Below are positions 1 to 8,729 of a stretch of DNA of 64,000 bases, one piece after another (within the stretch, counting starts at the first letter, position 1; each line of letters begins with the position of its first letter). The DNA is from Tatumella terrea. GTDB taxonomy: Bacteria > Pseudomonadota > Gammaproteobacteria > Enterobacterales > Enterobacteriaceae. The DNA lies in NCBI RefSeq assembly GCF_039523755.1, contig NZ_BAAAFX010000010.1, forward strand, positions 62,001 to 126,000, read 5' to 3'. Below the pieces are notes generated by a model, which was not told the origin of the DNA, ran no database searches, and worked only from the letters and a program-made list of their open reading frames with translations. The position numbers and the translations under genes are program-made.

Positions 1-2212
1 AACCGACGGCTTCGAACAGCTTCGAACAACGGTACGAAGCGATGGTCGAAATGCCCATTTTGGACATGATTTTGTACAGGCCTTTATTGATGCCATTACG
101 GTAATTCAGCATCACGCTGCGGTAATCTTTGCCGATAATCCCGCTGTCTGACATCTGTGCCAGAGACTCATAGGCCAGCCACGGGTAGACCGCTGTTGCA
201 CCAAAGCCGAACAACACTGCAAAATGATGCGGATCACGGGCCGACGCCGTTTCAACAATGATGTTGGCATCGCAGCGCAGACTTTTTTCAACCAGCCGTG
301 CCTGTACTGCCCCGACAATCATCGGCGCCGGGACCGGCAGACGGCCGGCGCTGATGGCCCGATCAGACAGAACCAGCAGAACGGTCCCCTCACGCACCAG
401 CTCTTCCGCCTGATCATTCAGACGATGAATAGCCTGTTCCAGCGTTTCGTTTTCCGGCTCGAAAGTACAGTCCAGGGTATCGGCACGATAGTACTTACCT
501 TCCAGCGTCGTCAGCTGAGTAAAGTCAGAGTAAAGCAGGATAGGGGATTTAAAACTCACACGGTGAGCCTGGCCTTCCGCTTCACAGAAGACGTTCATCT
601 CCTGACCGATACTGGTTGCCAGTGACATCACGTGGTTTTCACGTAACGGGTCAATCGGCGGGTTGGTGACCTGCGCAAACTGCTGACGGAAATAGTCATA
701 GATAATGCGCGGGCGGCTGGAGAGGACGGCAAAAGGCGTGTCATCCCCCATTGAGCCCACAGCTTCCTGACCATTTTCGCCCAGTACCCGCAGAATGCTG
801 TCCAGTTCTTCACTGCTGTAACCAAACTGCTTGTGGTAGGTTGCCAGCATAGCATCGCTGAGGTGACGTTTACCTACCTGGTCATCGGTCAGCCTTTCAA
901 AAGGCACTAAGCGTTTAACATTCTTTTCCATCCACTCTTTATAAGGATGGCGGCTTTTCAGGTCGTTATCGGTTTCTGAGGAGTGGAGGATACGGCCTTC
1001 ACGGGTATCGATCACCATCAGCTCACCGGGACCGACACGACCTTTCTCCACCACTTCATCGGGCTGATAATCCCAGATACCGACTTCAGAGGCGCAGGTA
1101 ATTAATTTATCACTGGTAATTACATACCGGGCCGGTCGCAGACCATTACGGTCCAGGTTACAGGCCGCGTAACGTCCGTCAGACATGACTATCCCGGCCG
1201 GGCCATCCCACGGCTCCATATGCATGGAGTTGAAGTCAAAGAAGGCACGTAACTCAGGATCCATATCCGGATTGTTCTGCCATGCCGGTGGCACCAGTAA
1301 ACGCATCGCACGGACCAGGTCCATCCCCCCGTTAAGGAACAGCTCCAGCATGTTATCCATTGAACTGGAATCCGACCCGGTCTCGTTGACAAACGGAGCG
1401 ACGGTCTGCAGATCAGGGATCAACGGAGTATTGAATTTATATGCACGGGCACGTGCCCACTGCCGGTTACCGGCAATGGTATTAATTTCACCATTATGCG
1501 CCATGTAGCGGAAAGGTTGGGCCAGTGGCCAGCGAGGCACAGTATTGGTTGAAAAGCGCTGGTGGAATAAGCAAATAGATGATTCTAAACGTAAATCCGC
1601 CAGGTCGAGATAAAACCGGGGCAGGTCAGTGGGCATGCAGAGCCCTTTGTAGATATTCACCTGATTGGAGAAACTACAAATATAGAAATCACTGTCATTC
1701 AGGGCTTCGACGCGTTTTTCTATCCGGCGGCGAGCCATGTACAGGCGGCGTTCCATATCACGCGGACGCCATCCGGCCGGGGCGTTAATAAACACCTGCT
1801 GGATCCCCGGCATTGACGACAGGGCAATCTCCCCCAGAACGTCCTGATTGGTCGGGACTTCACGCCATCCGGCAACAGAAAGTGTCTCACGGAGAATTTC
1901 TTCTTCGACAATAGCCCGGGCAGCACTGGCCTTTGCTTCGTCGGTGCTCAGAAAGAGCATACCGACAGCGTAGTTCTTCGCCAGACGCCAGCCTTTTTCT
2001 TCCGCTACAATACGGAAGAAGCGGTCAGGCTTCTGTAACAGAAGACCACAGCCGTCACCGGTTTTACCGTCAGCCAGAATTGCACCGCGATGTTGCATTC
2101 TGGCGAGTCCATGAATGGCCGTACGTACTACTTTGTGGCTCGGTTCACCTTCTATATGGGCGATCAGTCCAAAACCACAGTTATCCTTTTCAAGGGATTT
2201 ATCATACAACAT
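1..2212 (-). CDS. gltB: Glutamate synthase (NADPH) large subunit, N-terminal part (3' end outside window)
   Basis: The large subunit of glutamate synthase moves the amide nitrogen of glutamine to 2-oxoglutarate, giving two glutamates, in complex with GltD in the cytoplasm. About 737 codons are present. The protein begins MLYDKSLEKDNCGFGL; Cys12 is the class II amidotransferase nucleophile, exposed as the N-terminal residue after propeptide removal. The amidotransferase domain follows, with typical stretches such as FHQRFSTNT and HNGEINT, then the central domain; the FMN-binding synthase domain lies beyond the window. The ATG at 2212 is preceded by a strong GGGGAGG ribosome-binding site. The same frame upstream still reads an E. 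coli-like EVH sequence but hits a TAA before any other start, which fixes this start. It is transcribed away from arcB. Confidence 0.97.
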   Translation of the reverse strand, partial: MLYDKSLEKDNCGFGLIAHIEGEPSHKVVRTAIHGLARMQHRGAILADGKTGDGCGLLLQKPDRFFRIVAEEKGWRLAKNYAVGMLFLSTDEAKASAARAIVEEEILRETLSVAGWREVPTNQDVLGEIALSSMPGIQQVFINAPAGWRPRDMERRLYMARRRIEKRVEALNDSDFYICSFSNQVNIYKGLCMPTDLPRFYLDLADLRLESSICLFHQRFSTNTVPRWPLAQPFRYMAHNGEINTIAGNRQWARARAYKFNTPLIPDLQTVAPFVNETGSDSSSMDNMLELFLNGGMDLVRAMRLLVPPAWQNNPDMDPELRAFFDFNSMHMEPWDGPAGIVMSDGRYAACNLDRNGLRPARYVITSDKLITCASEVGIWDYQPDEVVEKGRVGPGELMVIDTREGRILHSSETDNDLKSRHPYKEWMEKNVKRLVPFERLTDDQVGKRHLSDAMLATYHKQFGYSSEELDSILRVLGENGQEAVGSMGDDTPFAVLSSRPRIIYDYFRQQFAQVTNPPIDPLRENHVMSLATSIGQEMNVFCEAEGQAHRVSFKSPILLYSDFTQLTTLEGKYYRADTLDCTFEPENETLEQAIHRLNDQAEELVREGTVLLVLSDRAISAGRLPVPAPMIVGAVQARLVEKSLRCDANIIVETASARDPHHFAVLFGFGATAVYPWLAYESLAQMSDSGIIGKDYRSVMLNYRNGINKGLYKIMSKMGISTIASYRCSKLFEAVG

Positions 2213-2946
2213 TGAGTGAACCTCCCCGGGCTCTAGAGACTCTTGTTATTCCGGCAGTCAGACATGCGCAGCAGCCGCGTAAGAATGAGGCATCCGCAGA
2301 TGCACAAACATGTCTTAATCGCTGCTTCTGCCATGGCGGGCTTCATCGATGTGACAAGTGTCGGGAACTTGTTACAGGGAACCTCTGCTACTGCATAAAT
2401 ATGGCGGACAATGAATCCGCACAGAAAGCTTCCAGTGGATTTCCAACTTATCGGGAAAGCGAGGTCAGGTCAAATAGCGACTCTTTCTGTGACGGGGGAG
2501 GGTGTTTTTTTATATATTATTGAATATCAAGTGTTTACTGGTTTTTTTATCCGGTTGTTCACACTCAGGATGCATAGGCAATTGTGAACTGTCTCACTAT
2601 AGTGCGGCTTCTCAATGCCTGCACCATGCTGGTGCCGGAGTGATTTTTAGCACAAAATTCCGCGTATGCGAAAATTGCTGCATGATATCTCTGTTTTATC
2701 CAAAATCCTTATTTTCTGCGCGGTCTCAGGGATCATTAAAAATATTAATAGGCTTGCCTGATGCCTTAAGATTCACTTCTTATGAATTTATATTCATTTT
2801 GTGCTTTATGTGATGATCGCTGACCGTTACGCAGTCGCGGATGAGGATGACGGTGTCGTTCGGTAAAACACGTCCGTGGTTCCTGTCAGCCTGTTTCTGC
2901 GTTAAAAAGGTAGGATATGATGGGAGTTCACAGTCAGGGAGTGTAT
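2213..2946. other. Divergent gltB/arcB intergenic region, no gene seen
   Basis: This stretch of about 730 bases separates gltB (minus) from arcB (plus). In E. coli K-12 the radical-SAM gene yhcC lies here; no trace of it is seen. Open frames in the region run antisense into gltB or are short, start without a ribosome-binding site and resemble nothing known. The region presumably holds both promoters. The one recognisable element is the palindrome at 2620-2636, listed separately. Confidence 0.7.
2620..2636. promoter_or_regulatory. NtrC-type palindromic operator
   Basis: TGCACCATGCTGGTGCC matches the classical NtrC (GlnG) enhancer TGCACC-N5-GGTGCA at every position of the two half-sites except the last base. 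It lies about 410 bases upstream of gltB and 310 upstream of arcB. A nitrogen-control role for gltB would make sense, but no convincing sigma-54 promoter (TGGCAC-N5-TTGCA) was found nearby, so direct activation is not shown. Confidence 0.5.
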
Positions 2947-5289
2947 ATGAAACAGATCAGATTACTGGCGCAATACTATGTAGATTTGATGGTCAAACTT
3001 GGCCTGGTCAGGTTTTCTTTATTACTGGCCTCAGCCTTAGTGGTACTGGCCATGATTGTCCAGATGGCCGTCACACTGGTGTTGCAGGGCAGAGTGGAGA
3101 GTATCGACGTCGTCCGTTCGGTATTTTTTGGATTACTGATCACGCCCTGGGCCGTGTACTTTCTCTCTGTGGTGGTTGATCAGCTGGAGGATTCCCGTCA
3201 GCGATTAGCCCGGCTGGTGGATAAGCTGGAAGAGATGCGTCACCGGGACCTGCAACTCAATCAGCAGCTAAAAGAAAACATTCAGCAACTCAATCAGGAA
3301 ATTAACGATCGTAAAAATGCAGAGCAGGCCCGTGAACATGCCATGGATAAGCTCAAGGATGAAATGGCCAGCCGCGAAAAGACGCAGATAGAACTGGAAC
3401 AGCAGTCCAGTTTCTTACGTTCGTTTCTTGATGCTTCTCCTGATCTGGTATTTTATCGCAATATTGATCGCAAGTTTTCCGGTTGTAACCGTGCCGTGGA
3501 GTTACTGGCGGGGAAAAATGAGAAACAGCTGGTCGGGCTGTCTCCGCTGGATATCTATGATGCCGATACCGCAGCCAAAATACTGGAAACGGATGAGAAG
3601 GTCTTTCGTCATAATGTTGCGCTGACCTATGAACAATGGCTGCAGTATCCGGATGGTAAAAAAGCCTGTTTCGAAATCCGTAAAGTTCCCTATTACGACC
3701 GGGTCGGCAAGCGTGCCGGCCTGATGGGCTTCGGTCGTGATATCACCGAACGTAAGCGTTACCAGGAAGCGCTGGAAAATGCCAGCCGCGAAAAAACCAC
3801 CTTTATCTCGACCATCAGTCATGAGCTTCGCACGCCACTGAACGGCATTGTCGGTCTGAGCCGTATCCTGCTGGATACCGAACTGAGTCAGGAGCAGCTG
3901 AATTATCTTAATACCATCCATGTATCGGCGATCACTCTGGGGAATATTTTTAATGATGTGATCGAAATGGATAAAATTGAACGCCGCCGGGTCAGGCTCG
4001 ATAATCAGCCTATCGACTTCACCGGCTTCCTGGCGGATCTCGAAAATCTCTCCGGCCTTCTGGTTCAGCCAAAAGGCCTGAAGTTCGTGATGTCCGCGCA
4101 GCAACCCTTACCCGAAACGATCGTGGCCGACGGAACACGGTTACGTCAGATCCTGTGGAACCTGATTGGTAATGCCGTGAAATTCACCCGTGAAGGCGAG
4201 ATTATCGTCACCGTCACCTATGATGATGCCACGCAGAAACTGCGCTTCGATGTCAAAGATTCCGGTATCGGCATTCCGAAAAGTGAGCAGGACAAAATTT
4301 TTGCCATGTACTACCAGGTGAAGGACCAGCATGGGGGGAAACCGGCGACCGGCACCGGTATCGGCCTGGCGATTTCTTACCGCCTGGCACAGGCGATGGG
4401 AGGGGATATCACGGTCAGCAGCCATCCGGGAGAAGGCGCTTGTTTCAGTGTGGTGATTGATGCGCCAGCCCTGACCACTGTGGAAGAAGATACCGAGGAA
4501 CCGGACACGATGCCTCTGCCGGCACTGCATATCCTGCTGGTTGAAGATATTGAACTGAATGTGGTCGTTGCCCGTTCTGTACTGGATAAACTGGGATGTT
4601 CCACCGATGTGGCGATGACCGGTGCAGAGGCGCTGGAGATATTCGATCCCCGGGAATTCGATATGGTACTGCTGGATATTCAGCTTCCGGATATGACCGG
4701 GCTTGATGTCGCACGCACATTGCATCAGCGTTTTGCCGGACAGGACCTGCCTCCGCTGGTGGCACTGACCGCCAATGTGCTCAAAGATAAGAAAGAGTAT
4801 CTGGAGGCCGGCATGGATGATGTGTTAAGCAAACCCCTGGCGGTGCCGGCCCTGACCTCGGTGATCAGTAAATACTGGAATCCGCATCAGGAGGAGGAGG
4901 AATCGATCCCTGAACCGGCCTCTTCTGCTGAGCAGAAGCACCTCGATATCGTCATGCTGGAACAATATCTCGAGCTGGTGGGACCAAAACTTATCTACGA
5001 CAGTCTGAGCATGTTCGAAAAAATGATGCCGGGCTATCTTGATGTTCTTGATTCCAACATGATGGCAAAAGATCAGAAAGGCATTGCAGAAGAGGGCCAC
5101 AAAATTAAAGGGGCGGCAGGTTCTGTCGGCTTAAAATATCTGCAGGAGATTGCGCGGCAAATTCAGACGCCGGAACTTCCGGCATGGTGGGACAACGTCC
5201 AGGAATGGATCGATGAACTACGACATGAATGGCGTCATGAAGTGGATACGCTCAGGAAGTGGGTAGAAAGCAGAGAAGCAGAAAAGTAA
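2947..5289 (+). CDS. arcB: Aerobic respiration control hybrid sensor kinase ArcB
   Basis: ArcB is an inner-membrane tripartite sensor kinase that phosphorylates ArcA when the quinone pool is reduced. The 780 residues (778 in E. coli) show two membrane segments (about 22-42 and 58-78), a coiled-coil linker, a PAS domain (about 155-275), a histidine kinase with His292 in ISHELRTPLNG, an ATP-binding domain (N box near 399-412, then DSGIGIP and GTGIGLA), a receiver with Asp577 and a C-terminal phosphotransfer domain with His718. The two redox-sensing cysteines, Cys180 and Cys241, are kept at the E. coli positions. The ATG at 2947 is preferred over an in-frame ATG at 2917 because it matches the E. 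coli N-terminus (MKQIRLLAQYY) and has AGGGAG just upstream. The gene stands alone, with arcZ antisense beyond its 3' end. Confidence 0.98.
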   Translation: MKQIRLLAQYYVDLMVKLGLVRFSLLLASALVVLAMIVQMAVTLVLQGRVESIDVVRSVFFGLLITPWAVYFLSVVVDQLEDSRQRLARLVDKLEEMRHRDLQLNQQLKENIQQLNQEINDRKNAEQAREHAMDKLKDEMASREKTQIELEQQSSFLRSFLDASPDLVFYRNIDRKFSGCNRAVELLAGKNEKQLVGLSPLDIYDADTAAKILETDEKVFRHNVALTYEQWLQYPDGKKACFEIRKVPYYDRVGKRAGLMGFGRDITERKRYQEALENASREKTTFISTISHELRTPLNGIVGLSRILLDTELSQEQLNYLNTIHVSAITLGNIFNDVIEMDKIERRRVRLDNQPIDFTGFLADLENLSGLLVQPKGLKFVMSAQQPLPETIVADGTRLRQILWNLIGNAVKFTREGEIIVTVTYDDATQKLRFDVKDSGIGIPKSEQDKIFAMYYQVKDQHGGKPATGTGIGLAISYRLAQAMGGDITVSSHPGEGACFSVVIDAPALTTVEEDTEEPDTMPLPALHILLVEDIELNVVVARSVLDKLGCSTDVAMTGAEALEIFDPREFDMVLLDIQLPDMTGLDVARTLHQRFAGQDLPPLVALTANVLKDKKEYLEAGMDDVLSKPLAVPALTSVISKYWNPHQEEEESIPEPASSAEQKHLDIVMLEQYLELVGPKLIYDSLSMFEKMMPGYLDVLDSNMMAKDQKGIAEEGHKIKGAAGSVGLKYLQEIARQIQTPELPAWWDNVQEWIDELRHEWRHEVDTLRKWVESREAEK

Positions 5290-5300
5290 GTGGCCGGCAG

Positions 5301-5421
5301 AAAAAAATGACCCCGGGTAAACCGGGGTGCGCGAAGATTGCGCCAACACCAGGGAAATGGTCACGTTGTAGCCGGATACGTAAAGTCGTTCTCCGGTAAG
5401 AACCGGGGCTACAGCGGGTAT
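5301..5421 (-). ncRNA. arcZ: ArcZ small regulatory RNA (Hfq-dependent)
   Basis: Read on the minus strand, 5358-5301 carries the conserved processed ArcZ sequence: it begins ATTTCCCTGGTGTTGGCGCA, continues TCGCGCACCCCGG, forms the terminator hairpin ACCCCGG/CCGGGGT and ends CATTTTTTT. This is nearly identical to the 3' part of E. coli ArcZ as remembered. The position, antisense just beyond the arcB stop, is also as in E. coli. ArcZ base-pairs through the GGTGTTGGCGCA region; it activates rpoS translation and represses motility and other genes. The processed form should be about 58 nt. The 5' end of the full transcript (about 5421) is set by analogy with the 121-nt E. coli RNA, because the 5' half is not conserved. 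Confidence 0.93.
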
Positions 5422-5660
5422 TGGATGACTGCTGCACTTACCTTAACAAAAACTGAGGTCACTTTGCCACAATTCATTAAGATTTATGATGTTGAAATCC
5501 GGCAGACGGACCGGCTATCTGCGGAGGTTTATCTTCGCTGCACCTTTTAAGGGCAGTTAACCTCCGGGCGGAAGCCGCCTGTCTGTTAAAGGAGAAAAGT
5601 GATTAACACCCTGTTTATCTCCCGAAAAAACCTTTCAATTGATGGTGTTTTTATCTGCGA

Positions 5661-5697
5661 TTGATCTGAAACGGGATTTCACGGTTATTTATTTATA
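5661..5697 (+). promoter_or_regulatory. Candidate sigma-70 promoter of an orphan transcript
   Basis: TTGATC at 5661-5666 is followed, after 17-18 bases, by AT-rich sequence (GTTATT/TTATTT, 5684-5690) that could serve as a -10 element. It would start a transcript of about 180 nt ending at the terminator at 5842-5877. The -10 match is weak and the assignment rests mostly on position. Confidence 0.3.
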
Positions 5698-5841
5698 AAA
5701 ACAATAAGTAAGATACCTGATACTGGCCGGCATTTCCCCCCGGGCAGGTCGTCCGCTACCCGATGAAAGGCACTTCCGCACGGTGATCACGGAGATTACC
5801 CGGAACCCGGTAGATCGATGTCAGGGTGACCCGGCCCCGGA

Positions 5842-5877
5842 CAGAGGCATCCCGGGGCAGGCCAGCCTCTGTTTTTT
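5842..5877 (+). terminator. Rho-independent terminator without an upstream gene
   Basis: CAGAGG (5842-5847) pairs with CCTCTG (5866-5871), followed directly by TTTTTT (5872-5877). The long GC-rich loop can pair further. No gene on the plus strand ends nearby: arcB stops 550 bases upstream beyond arcZ. The hairpin may therefore end a non-coding transcript or a long arcB mRNA. Confidence 0.55.
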
Positions 5878-6194
5878 CCCACTGAATGATAATTTATATT
5901 TAATTTATTGTTAAGTAAGTGATCAGCGGTAAACCGGATTAAACATTAATTTATCTTAACATTTAAACGAAGCCTAAACAGACTGGAACCGATTCCTTAG
6001 TGGCGTGAAGTGATTGATGTTATTGATATAATTATTCTATCCCTTAGTAATTTTTGCCATATTCAGGATATTATTCACACTGAATAATGAGATTTTTCAG
6101 AAAATAGGATTGGAAAGTTTATACAAACCACCCGCAGGATGATCATCAATGAACTGCGGTTATATCAGAACAGACCTGCTGCAGGAGCCGATTC

Positions 6195-6914
6195 ATGACA
6201 AGTAAAAAGGGATTCCGGTACAGACTTAAACGACGTTTATTGCTGACAGTCACCGGGATTATTGCCACGGTGATTGTGGCAATCCTGGTTTTTTCGGTAG
6301 TCCCGGTGCCCTTTTCGGCAGTGATGGCGGAGCGTCAGGTCAGTGCACTCGTCTCAGGGGATACGGATTACCGTGCCCGTTCCCGTTGGGTCAGCATGTC
6401 GGAGATCTCTCCCTGGATGCCGCTGGCTGTGATTGCCGGGGAAGATCAGAAATTTCCGGAGCATTGGGGATTCGATTTTGCGGCAGTACAGTCGGTGCTG
6501 GATAGTCGTCAGCGGGGAGAAATACGGGGCGCTTCGACACTGTCTCAGCAAACGGCTAAAAATATGTTTCTCTGGGACGGACGCAGTTGGTTACGTAAAG
6601 GGCTGGAGGCCGGGCTGACTGTCGGGCTGGAAACCCTCTGGGGTAAGAAAAGGATACTGACGGTCTATCTGAATATTGCTGAGTTCGGACCGGGGATTTT
6701 TGGGGTGGAAATGGCCTCGGAAACCTATTTCCATAAACATGCCAGCCAGCTGACCCGTCAGGAAGCTGCATTACTGGCTGCTATCTTACCGAATCCTATT
6801 CTCTACCATGCCGATGCTCCCTCGGTCTATGTCCGTGGACGGCAGCAGTGGATCTCCCGACAAATGGAACAGTTAGGCGGTACCGGTTTTCTGGAAAAAT
6901 ATCATCTGTACTGA
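6195..6914 (+). CDS. mtgA: Monofunctional biosynthetic peptidoglycan transglycosylase
   Basis: MtgA polymerises lipid II into glycan strands at the periplasmic face of the inner membrane. The 239 residues (242 in E. coli) have one N-terminal membrane anchor (about 18-38) and a GT51 domain. The catalytic glutamate is Glu83 in AGEDQKFPEHWGFD, and the motifs GASTLSQQTAKN and KKRILTVYLNIAEFG are intact. The ATG has CAGGAG upstream. It stands alone on the plus strand, without its usual partner elbB, and is convergent with npr. Confidence 0.96.
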   Translation: MTSKKGFRYRLKRRLLLTVTGIIATVIVAILVFSVVPVPFSAVMAERQVSALVSGDTDYRARSRWVSMSEISPWMPLAVIAGEDQKFPEHWGFDFAAVQSVLDSRQRGEIRGASTLSQQTAKNMFLWDGRSWLRKGLEAGLTVGLETLWGKKRILTVYLNIAEFGPGIFGVEMASETYFHKHASQLTRQEAALLAAILPNPILYHADAPSVYVRGRQQWISRQMEQLGGTGFLEKYHLY

Positions 6915-6926
6915 CCTGATGCCGGG

Positions 6927-7199
6927 TTAATCTTCATCAAACCCGGCGTTGAACAGTTCGACCACCGCCTGCAGTGCCCGCGCTTCATCCGGTCCGCTGG
7001 CTTCAACTTCAATCTGTCCGCCTTGTGCCGAATCCAGCATCAGCAGGGCGATAACACTGCTGGCATCGGCCTCGGTACCCGCTTCGTTACGCAGGATCAC
7101 TTCGCAATCAAAACTCTGGACCAGTTCGAATAATTTCATTGCCGGCCGGGCATGCATCCCCAGCTTATTTCTGATTTTTACTGATTCTTTCACTGTCAT
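6927..7199 (-). CDS. npr: Nitrogen phosphotransferase phosphocarrier NPr
   Basis: An HPr-like phosphocarrier that passes phosphate from EI-Ntr (PtsP) to EIIA-Ntr (PtsN). It has 90 residues, as in E. coli; the phosphorylated His16 lies in GMHARPAMK. The start at 7199 matches the E. coli N-terminus (MTVKESVKI); a longer frame reaching back into rapZ is not supported. Its ATG overlaps the rapZ stop (ATGA), so it is translationally coupled as the last gene of the rpoN-ptsN-rapZ-npr run. Also known as ptsO. Confidence 0.97.
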   Translation of the reverse strand: MTVKESVKIRNKLGMHARPAMKLFELVQSFDCEVILRNEAGTEADASSVIALLMLDSAQGGQIEVEASGPDEARALQAVVELFNAGFDED

Positions 7200-8050
7200 A
7201 TTTTTTTCTTTTCCAAGGTGCGATGCCGTGACTGAACATTCTTGCCACGTGAACGGAAATAGGCCGCCAGTTGCTCTGCAATATAGACGGAACGGTGTTT
7301 TCCGCCAGTACAACCGATAGCCACTGTCAGATAACTTCGGTTGTTGGTTTCCAGCATCGGAAGCCAGAGCTCAAGATAACTGCGGGTCTGATAAATGAAA
7401 TTATGGACTTCAGTATGGCGGTCAAGAAAATCGATCACCGGACGGTCCAGGCCGGTGAGGGGTCTCAGCGCCGGATCCCAGTGAGGATTCGGCAGAAAGC
7501 GGACGTCGAAGACATAATCGGCATCGATCGGAATACCGTATTTGAAACCAAAGGATTCGAACACTATGGTCAGCTCACGCTCACGTTTACCCAGCAAGCG
7601 CGCCCGCAGCATTTCGGCCAGTTCGTGGACCGACATTTCAGAGGTATCGATGATCAGGTCGGCTCTGGCGCGCAGAGGCTCAAGCAGATTGCTCTCCTCG
7701 TCGATGGCATTTTCCAGCGACAGGTTTCTGCTGGAAAGCGGGTGCAGCCGCCGGGTATCGCTGTAACGGCGGATCAGCGTATTGCGGTCAGCGTCCAGAA
7801 ACAGTAATTGCGGAGTAAATTTGTCAGACAGATGACTAAATGCGTGTTCGAAAATTTCCGGAGATTCCGGCATATTGCGGACATCAATACTGACAGCCGC
7901 AGAGATATTCTGCTTCGCCAGTGAATTGGCCAGCTCAGGCAGTAAATCGACGGGCAGGTTATCGACACAATAAAAGCCCATATCTTCAAGGGCGCGGAGT
8001 GCGACAGATTTTCCCGACCCGGAACGCCCACTGACGATCATCAGAACCAT
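7196..8050 (-). CDS. rapZ: RNase adapter protein RapZ
   Basis: RapZ binds the small RNA GlmZ and delivers it to RNase E, lowering glucosamine-6-phosphate synthase when glucosamine-6-phosphate is plentiful. The 284 residues equal the E. coli length. A Walker A motif, GRSGSGKS, lies at 8-15. The C-terminal RNA-binding domain has the conserved GCTGGKHRSV stretch and a basic tail ending in KKKI. It follows ptsN after 48 bases and overlaps npr by four. Former name yhbJ. Confidence 0.97.
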   Translation of the reverse strand: MVLMIVSGRSGSGKSVALRALEDMGFYCVDNLPVDLLPELANSLAKQNISAAVSIDVRNMPESPEIFEHAFSHLSDKFTPQLLFLDADRNTLIRRYSDTRRLHPLSSRNLSLENAIDEESNLLEPLRARADLIIDTSEMSVHELAEMLRARLLGKRERELTIVFESFGFKYGIPIDADYVFDVRFLPNPHWDPALRPLTGLDRPVIDFLDRHTEVHNFIYQTRSYLELWLPMLETNNRSYLTVAIGCTGGKHRSVYIAEQLAAYFRSRGKNVQSRHRTLEKKKI

Positions 8051-8098
8051 GACCTTTCTCCCGTAATGATCCCGGATAACAGTAATACGTGGCCGGAA

Positions 8099-8584
8099 TT
8101 ATTCTTCCGTGCGCTGCTGCTCATCCATAATAATGTCATAGAGTTCCTGATCGCTTTGTGCCGCCCGCAAGCGTCTGCAGATATTCTTTTCTGCCAGGCG
8201 TTTGGCTACCTGGGATAATGTATGCAAGTGCGTTTTGCATTGGTCCGCCGGAACCAGCAGGGCAAATAACAAATCAACCGGCTGATTATCAACGGCATCG
8301 AATGAAATAGGATGCTCAAGGTGGATGAACACACCAATGGTTCTTAATGTGTCTTCTTCCAGTTTGCCATGGGGGATAGCAATGCCATTGCCGATACCCG
8401 TGCTTCCCATCCTTTCACGATTCAGGATCGTTTCAAAAATGGTCTGGTGTGGCAGATTCAGCTGTGCTGCAGCCAGCTCGCTGATAATCTCCAGTGCCCG
8501 TTTTTTACTCTGGCAGTGCACATTGTTGCGTGTACATTCCGGGGTAAGCACCTGGCTAAGTTCAAGTGTCAGTTCACTATTCAT
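8099..8584 (-). CDS. ptsN: Nitrogen phosphotransferase EIIA component (EIIA-Ntr)
   Basis: The end acceptor of the nitrogen phosphotransferase relay; the unphosphorylated form regulates potassium transport and other functions. The 161-residue EIIA domain (163 in E. coli) has the phosphorylated His72 in GIAIPHGKLEEDT. The N-terminal CQSKKRALEIISELAA stretch is typical. It belongs to the rpoN locus; upstream, where hpf normally lies, only a decayed copy is found. Confidence 0.96.
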   Translation of the reverse strand: MNSELTLELSQVLTPECTRNNVHCQSKKRALEIISELAAAQLNLPHQTIFETILNRERMGSTGIGNGIAIPHGKLEEDTLRTIGVFIHLEHPISFDAVDNQPVDLLFALLVPADQCKTHLHTLSQVAKRLAEKNICRRLRAAQSDQELYDIIMDEQQRTEE

Positions 8585-8729
8585 ATAATTTCACTTGCAG
8601 ATTCATCTGGCCACTATTGTGGTTATCGGTTGCCCTGTATGCCGCCACAGTGACAGACCGGGGTCTGTCTGTAAACGTCAGGACAAAAACAGCCGCGGAG
8701 TTGTCTGGACTGTTGCCCTTTACTGCACT

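Larger units (their letters stand above)
5422..6194. other. Gene-free region between arcZ and mtgA
   Basis: About 770 bases without a credible protein gene. In E. coli the glyoxalase gene elbB occupies this place directly before mtgA; its characteristic stretches (such as the N-terminal SGCGVYDG and the VPGGFGAAKN loop) are not seen in any plus-strand frame. The first half is GC-rich and ends in a terminator-like hairpin (5842-5877). The last 300 bases are AT-rich and presumably carry the mtgA promoter. Confidence 0.6.

Noticed and set aside
1933..2523. 196-codon plus-strand frame across the gltB start
   Set aside because: Its first half is antisense to conserved gltB codons, and the second half is control region without a recognisable domain.
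2600..2670. Sigma-54 promoter next to the NtrC-like site
   Set aside because: The closest matches (TAGCAC on the plus strand, TGGTGC on the minus strand) lack the essential GG or GC at the right spacing.
5540..6190. Decayed elbB between arcZ and mtgA
   Set aside because: The gap length would fit, but no ElbB motif was found in the three plus-strand frames read by eye.
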